DNA of 11,202 nucleotides from Gammaproteobacteria bacterium. Lineage in GTDB: Bacteria > Pseudomonadota > Gammaproteobacteria > Thiohalomonadales > Thiohalomonadaceae. The translations under genes were made by a program, and so were the position numbers. This document shows positions 7,452 to 11,202 of this stretch, one piece after another; the stretch's first letter is position 1; each line of letters starts with the position of its first letter. The DNA is taken from positions 1 through 11,202 of the forward strand of contig JAPHSO010000289.1 of the NCBI GenBank assembly GCA_026193675.1, read 5' to 3'. The notes beneath the pieces were generated by a model, which was not told the origin of the DNA, ran no database searches, and saw only the letters and a program-made list of their open reading frames with translations.

Positions 7452-8933
7452 TTATCGGCGTCTCTTGGTCACTGAAAGAGTGAGGCCCATATTGGCCTGT
7501 TTGACGATATAGGAGAAGTTCTCGTAGGAGTCGTGATCGATCTCACGATCGCTGATGGCGCGATCGGCGTAAAAGATACCGATTGAGCGGCCATTAATGA
7601 CGATTGGAGCCACCAGAAAAGGCTTCTTACCGATGACGCCGGTCACCCCGGTGGGGAGAAATGGTGAAAGCTCCGGTTTTTTGTCGACATCGACCACATA
7701 ACAGGCCTCGCGCTCAAGAATGAGGAAGAAGATATTTTTCTCTTTGGGATCACTTAAAAACTGAAATCTATCGTTCAGGTCGACGTTTCCATGACCAAAA
7801 GCGGTCTTGGCGCGTAGACCTTTACGATCGGGGGTTAGCAGTGCAAACAGGGCGCGATCGGTACCGACGCCGCGATAGATCCCCTCAAGCACCAGCTCCA
7901 TAATCACATTGAAGTCGGGCTTCTCCTCAATCTGCTGCGAGAGTTCACGCAAAATTTTCAGCTGCAGGGCGCCATCGGGCTCGGGGAATTTTGGTGGCAG
8001 CTCAATCTCATCTTCAAACAGCTCCTCATCATCCTCTTCATCCCAATCCAGATCGGCCTTGGGTACAGGTATAATTTTAGCCGACTTGCCGGCCCCCAGA
8101 TTGCGGGCCAGTCCAGAGGCCGTTTTGGCGTTGGTGTGAAGCATCTCCAGCACCTGGTCGGTACTCAGGCTCATCGATTTGCCAATCTCGGAGATCAGAT
8201 CACGCATATCCTTGGAGCGCCAACCCTTCTTTTCAGCAACAGTCGATACCTTATAGGCGAGCTCAATGGTTTTTTTGCGATGACTGGTACTGCTTTTTCG
8301 ATCTGGATCAGCGATGTTCCATTCACTGCGAAGTTTATCGCCGAGCTGATCGAGTCGGAATCCGAGAAGTTCATCCTGTGCCGACTCCTCTGTGTAGCCG
8401 GGAGAGTTCATCAGGTCAATCAGTTGCTCACCAACTGGGCCACTGAAGCTCCAAAAGACCAGATCGCCAATCTTGTTTAGCAGGGTCTCAATAAAGACCT
8501 CTTCAGGCGAATCATCATCGGTCAGCTCTGCCAACGACTTTGCCTGGGTGGCTGCATGAATTGAGCGGGCCAGTTCACTGATCAGTTGCCCCTTGTTCTT
8601 ACCCTTAACCAGGGTTTCGACCAGGGCTACGGCAAGGCTGATATCGCGCACAGTATTAAAGCCGATGGAGATAACGGCACGGCTTACGGTGCTGACATGA
8701 ATATTTTGTGGATTAAAGTAGATGCTGTTGGCGACCTTGATCACCTTGGCAGTCATCGAGACGTCCCGCAAAATAACGTGGGCGAGATCGGAGGCGGAGG
8801 AGATCTCCCCTTCGGTCACCTTCACAATATCCTGGATCGCTTGACCAAATGAGGGCATCTCCTCGTTTTTTATGCGATCAACCCACTGGGTCAGTTCCTT
8901 CTTGGTATTACCCGACATCTCTAAATAGTTCAC
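7452..8933 (-). CDS. HDOD domain protein with C-terminal GAF-like domain
   Basis: 493 residues, cytoplasmic, with no membrane segment. Residues about 20-230 fit the HDOD domain, an HD-related but usually non-catalytic module of signalling proteins: EEMPSFGQAIQDIVKV, ILRDVSMTAKVIKVANSIYF (54-73) and ISIGFNTVRDISLAVALVET (88-107) follow the family pattern. A very acidic linker (294-312, DLDWDEEDDEELFEDEIEL) leads to a GAF-like region (about 325-485) with ALFALLTPDRKGLRAKTAFG (361-380) and APIVINGRSIGIFYADR (442-458). HDOD proteins often act in regulation of motility, biofilm or stress responses, and GAF domains sense small ligands; the ligand and target here are unknown. The start is the GTG at 8933; ATG at 8918 (Met6) is an alternative and neither has a clear Shine-Dalgarno. 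It is divergent from the kinase gene. Confidence 0.88.
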   Translation of the reverse strand: MNYLEMSGNTKKELTQWVDRIKNEEMPSFGQAIQDIVKVTEGEISSASDLAHVILRDVSMTAKVIKVANSIYFNPQNIHVSTVSRAVISIGFNTVRDISLAVALVETLVKGKNKGQLISELARSIHAATQAKSLAELTDDDSPEEVFIETLLNKIGDLVFWSFSGPVGEQLIDLMNSPGYTEESAQDELLGFRLDQLGDKLRSEWNIADPDRKSSTSHRKKTIELAYKVSTVAEKKGWRSKDMRDLISEIGKSMSLSTDQVLEMLHTNAKTASGLARNLGAGKSAKIIPVPKADLDWDEEDDEELFEDEIELPPKFPEPDGALQLKILRELSQQIEEKPDFNVIMELVLEGIYRGVGTDRALFALLTPDRKGLRAKTAFGHGNVDLNDRFQFLSDPKEKNIFFLILEREACYVVDVDKKPELSPFLPTGVTGVIGKKPFLVAPIVINGRSIGIFYADRAISDREIDHDSYENFSYIVKQANMGLTLSVTKRRR

Positions 8934-8950
8934 TCATTAATAGGTAACAG

Positions 8951-8967
8951 CGATAATAACCGATAAT
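8951..8967. repeat. Direct repeat CGATAAT x2 in the divergent intergenic region
   Basis: CGATAAT occurs at 8951-8957 and 8961-8967, i.e. with a 10-bp period that places both copies on one face of the helix. The spacer is AAC. It lies in the 117-bp gap (8934-9050) between the divergent HDOD and kinase genes, close to the HDOD start, where a regulator or promoter would sit. An AT-rich TATATAAA (9023-9030) nearer the kinase could be part of its -10 region, but no matching -35 is evident. Confidence 0.35.
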
Positions 8968-9050
8968 TGGGTCAGTGGAAGGGGCTCAACGAACTGTTTA
9001 GGATAAAGTGTAATGTTATTGATATATAAAGAGATATAACCGGATAAAAG

Positions 9051-9929
9051 ATGGGTCTTTGGGAAGAGCTTTCAACAGCAATCGGCCAGGCGACAGGAGC
9101 GCCGTTTAACGCAGAGCAGAGGAGCGGTGTGGGTGGTGGCTGTATCAACAGCGCCTTTCGAATTGGCGATGGCTCCCGCCGTTATTTTGTGAAGCTCAAT
9201 AGCACGAACAACCGATCGATGTTTGAGGCCGAATTTGCAGGGCTGCAGGAGTTGGCCAGCTGTGGTGCTATCCGGATTCCTGAACCGATTATTTCGGGTG
9301 TGGCTGCGGGACAGGCCTATCTGGTGACAGAGAATATCAGTATGGGAGGCACTGGCGATCCGGCCCAGTTTGGTCGACAGCTGGCGCAGATGCATCAGAG
9401 CCATGCCCCACAATTTGGTTGGTATCGGGATAACACCATCGGCGCCACACCCCAGTTGAATGATCAGGAGGATGACTGGATCATCTTTCTGCAGCGGCAC
9501 CGTTTTGGTTATCAGCTACAGCTGGCCCATAAAAGGGGAGATGGTCGCAGAATTTATGAGCTGGGCCAGCGCCTGGTCGAGGTGTTGGGACATTTTTTTA
9601 GTGATTACCGGCCGGCACCCTCCCTGCTCCATGGCGATCTCTGGTCGGGTAACTACGCCTACAGCGACCAGGGCGAGGCGGTGATCTTTGATCCGGCGGT
9701 CTATTATGGAGATCGTGAGGCCGATATCGCTATGACAGAGCTGTTTGGTGGCTTTAGTCCCAGGTTTTATGATGGCTATCAAGAGTTGCTTCCGCTCGAT
9801 AGTGGCTATTCGGTGCGTAAAAAGCTCTATAATCTCTACCACATTATTAACCACTTCAATCTCTTCGGTGGTGGCTATGGGCCACAGGCTGAGGGGATGA
9901 TTCAACAACTGATGAGTGAGATTCGGTAG
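9051..9929 (+). CDS. Fructosamine/ketosamine kinase family protein (YniA-like)
   Basis: 292 residues, close to the usual 285-300 of this family (E. coli YniA, human FN3K/FN3KRP relatives), with a protein-kinase-like fold. Members phosphorylate the sugar part of glycated amines at O3 and so start deglycation. Visible are a glycine-rich N-terminal loop (VGGGCINSAFRI, 27-38), a nucleotide-binding lysine (Lys48 in YFVKLN), an E in FEAEF (60), the catalytic loop HGDLWSGN (194-201) with Asp196, and the metal-binding DPAVYYGDREAD (214-225). No catalytic residue looks lost. The start has a short GGA six bases upstream. Its TAG stop is followed after 9 bp by the LpxL-type gene on the same strand, so the two are probably one operon. 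The true substrate in this organism is unknown: protein repair is the family expectation, but the partner gene raises an envelope-sugar link. Confidence 0.93.
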   Translation: MGLWEELSTAIGQATGAPFNAEQRSGVGGGCINSAFRIGDGSRRYFVKLNSTNNRSMFEAEFAGLQELASCGAIRIPEPIISGVAAGQAYLVTENISMGGTGDPAQFGRQLAQMHQSHAPQFGWYRDNTIGATPQLNDQEDDWIIFLQRHRFGYQLQLAHKRGDGRRIYELGQRLVEVLGHFFSDYRPAPSLLHGDLWSGNYAYSDQGEAVIFDPAVYYGDREADIAMTELFGGFSPRFYDGYQELLPLDSGYSVRKKLYNLYHIINHFNLFGGGYGPQAEGMIQQLMSEIR

Positions 9930-9938
9930 TCCAGATCG

Positions 9939-10910
9939 ATGCAGAAGAGAGAGACTGTCCCATTACATTTCTTTAGCCCAGCCTTTTGGCCCACCTGGTT
10001 GGCTCTTGGATTTTTGCGCCTGATATCTATCCTGCCCAACGGTTTTAGAGAATCTATAGGCCGTGGTCTAGGTCGCATACTGCTAAAAAATAATCACAAA
10101 CGTGCCGAAATTGTAAAACTCAATCTTGAGTGGGCCTTTCCTGAACTAACCACGCAGCAGAGGGAAGAGTTGGAGTTGGAGTACTACGCCTACTCGGGTC
10201 AGATGCTCATCGATTATGGTTTCTGCTGGTGGTCATCGGCATCGCGCTTTGAGCAGAATGTGGAGATTGAGGGGCTGGAGAGAATAAAACAGTTACTCGA
10301 ACAGGGAGAGAAGGTGATCCTCGCTACCGGTCATCCACTGGCTCTCGATATTGGTGGGGTTGGCATCTCACAACAACTGCCATTGGTCACCTATGCCAAT
10401 CGAATGCGTAACCCGCTGGTGCAATGGATGATGGAGCGCGGCCGACGCCGTTTCGGGATGGAGCTGCTACAGCGTGAGTCGGGGATGCGACCCTTGATCA
10501 AATCGATTAAAAGTGGCCGTCTGCTCTACTATGTGATCGATGAAGATATGGAGGAGCATAGTGTATTTGCCCCCTACTTTGGTGTCGCTAAGTCGACGCT
10601 CACCGTACCGGCACGAGTTGCAAAGATGACCGGAGCCAGGGTCGCCTCCTGCTACACCTTCCATGATCAACAGCGAGGTAAATATGTGATCAGAATCGGT
10701 GAGGTGATGACAGGATTTCCAAGTGGCGATGATCTAGCTGACGCGACTACGGTAAATGCTGAACTTGAGAAGGGGATCCGCGACTATCCGAGCCAATATA
10801 TGTGGTCACAGCGTCTCTTTAAAACGCGTCCGGATGGTTCTCCCCCTCCCTACACCATGGTTGGCAATCCAGGATCTGGCCCGCGCCCGCGCCCAGAGAG
10901 CGAAAGCTAA
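9939..10910 (+). CDS. LpxL/HtrB-type lipid A acyltransferase
   Basis: 323 residues. The family transfers a fatty acyl chain from acyl-ACP to Kdo2-lipid IVA at the inner face of the inner membrane. The N-terminal membrane-associated helix is typical (FFSPAFWPTWLALGFLRLIS, 11-30). The HX4D/E catalytic motif is HPLALD (132-137), here with Asp where E. coli LpxL has Glu. Other family blocks are DEDMEEHSVFAPYFGV (201-216) and YPSQYMWSQRLFKTRPDG (283-300). After PPPY there is a short proline- and arginine-containing tail (PGSGPRPRPESES) beyond the usual end. ATG at 9939 is the only sensible start because the in-frame TAG at 9927-9929 precedes it; no clear Shine-Dalgarno is seen, which fits coupling to the kinase gene 9 bp upstream. 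LpxL versus LpxM or LpxP specificity cannot be told. Confidence 0.9.
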   Translation: MQKRETVPLHFFSPAFWPTWLALGFLRLISILPNGFRESIGRGLGRILLKNNHKRAEIVKLNLEWAFPELTTQQREELELEYYAYSGQMLIDYGFCWWSSASRFEQNVEIEGLERIKQLLEQGEKVILATGHPLALDIGGVGISQQLPLVTYANRMRNPLVQWMMERGRRRFGMELLQRESGMRPLIKSIKSGRLLYYVIDEDMEEHSVFAPYFGVAKSTLTVPARVAKMTGARVASCYTFHDQQRGKYVIRIGEVMTGFPSGDDLADATTVNAELEKGIRDYPSQYMWSQRLFKTRPDGSPPPYTMVGNPGSGPRPRPESES

Positions 10911-10920
10911 TTAATATCCT

Positions 10921-11202
10921 TTAATAAACTTCAGGCTCACCTTCAGGGCGAGTTCGAAATCGTTTGTAGCTCCACTGATAGAGCTCAGGATCATTGCGTA
11001 CCACCTTTTCAGTCTCGCGATTAAACGCAGTAATAATCTCTTCAGTGCTCTTGTCGGCACTGATATCGGCAATGGTATAAAAAGAGAGATCATAGCCACG
11101 CCCCCACCCTCTCCGTCTAGCGACGGACATCACCACCCTGGCGTCACTCTTCTGTACCAGTCGAGCCAGCAGGGTTGGTGTGTAGGCGGGGTGTCCAAAA
11201 AA
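10921..11202 (-). CDS. Second LpxL/HtrB-type acyltransferase, C-terminal 93 residues only
   Basis: The frame is open to the right edge, so the gene begins outside the window. The visible part starts FFGHPAYTPTLLARLVQKSD, the segment that follows the catalytic motifs in this family, and ends with FNRETEKVVRNDPELYQWSY, then KRFRTRPEGEPEVY and a TAA stop. This matches the family ending seen in the gene at 9939-10910 (VNAELEKGIRDYPSQYMW, then RLFKTRPDG). The two genes are convergent with 10 bp between their stops and no evident hairpin terminator. They are probably paralogues adding different secondary acyl chains to lipid A. The catalytic part cannot be inspected here. Confidence 0.88.
   Translation of the reverse strand, partial: FFGHPAYTPTLLARLVQKSDARVVMSVARRRGWGRGYDLSFYTIADISADKSTEEIITAFNRETEKVVRNDPELYQWSYKRFRTRPEGEPEVY

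Noticed and set aside
9072..9908. Minus-strand frames opposite the fructosamine kinase gene
   Set aside because: The plus-strand gene has all kinase motifs; the opposite frames show no recognisable features.
9927..9941. Stop-codon readthrough fusing the kinase and acyltransferase (same frame, TAG plus three codons between)
   Set aside because: Both genes have complete family ends and a good ATG begins the second; nothing around the TAG indicates readthrough, and one in three adjacent gene pairs is in frame by chance.
10903..10935. AT-rich inverted sequence between the convergent acyltransferase genes as a bidirectional terminator
   Set aside because: The possible stem (ATTAA/TTAAT) is too short and weak, with no GC-rich base pairs.

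Overview
The window looks like chromosomal DNA of a gammaproteobacterium. The PriA protein closely follows the E. coli type in length (729 aa) and motifs. Two lipid A (LpxL/HtrB-type) acyltransferases show an outer membrane with LPS, and a DUF6701 (MshQ-like) giant surface protein is typical of this class. No mobile element, RNA gene or CRISPR array is visible. The genus cannot be fixed from the sequence alone.

Layout. (1) Bases 1-4475, minus strand: one open frame of about 1,490 codons, cut by the left edge. It encodes a secreted, repeat-rich surface protein: signal peptide, five 18-residue bactofilin-like repeats, an Ig-like module, glycine-rich stretches and a C-terminal DUF6701 region. 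(2) 4472-4879, minus: a 135-aa four-helix membrane protein whose stop overlaps a GTG start of the giant protein, with a good Shine-Dalgarno sequence in front of that GTG. (3) 4923-7112, minus: priA, the replication-restart helicase. (4) 7113-7451: a 339-bp AT-rich non-coding region with three exact DnaA boxes, an AT-rich stretch and several palindromes, one of them abutting the priA start codon. (5) 7452-8933, minus: an HDOD plus GAF-like regulatory protein. (6) 9051-10910, plus: a fructosamine-kinase family protein followed after 9 bp by an LpxL-type acyltransferase. (7) 10921-11202, minus: the C-terminal end of a second LpxL-type acyltransferase, convergent with the first.

How the genes may work together. 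priA, the small membrane protein and the giant surface protein run in the same direction with short gaps and could be co-transcribed. The last two look translationally coupled. The kinase and acyltransferase form a likely two-gene operon, and the two tail-to-tail acyltransferases probably add secondary acyl chains to lipid A. The most unusual non-coding feature is the DnaA-box cluster upstream of priA, which could be a DnaA-responsive promoter, a DnaA-titration site or an origin-like element. The most unusual protein is the mosaic DUF6701 protein with a predicted beta-solenoid N-terminus.
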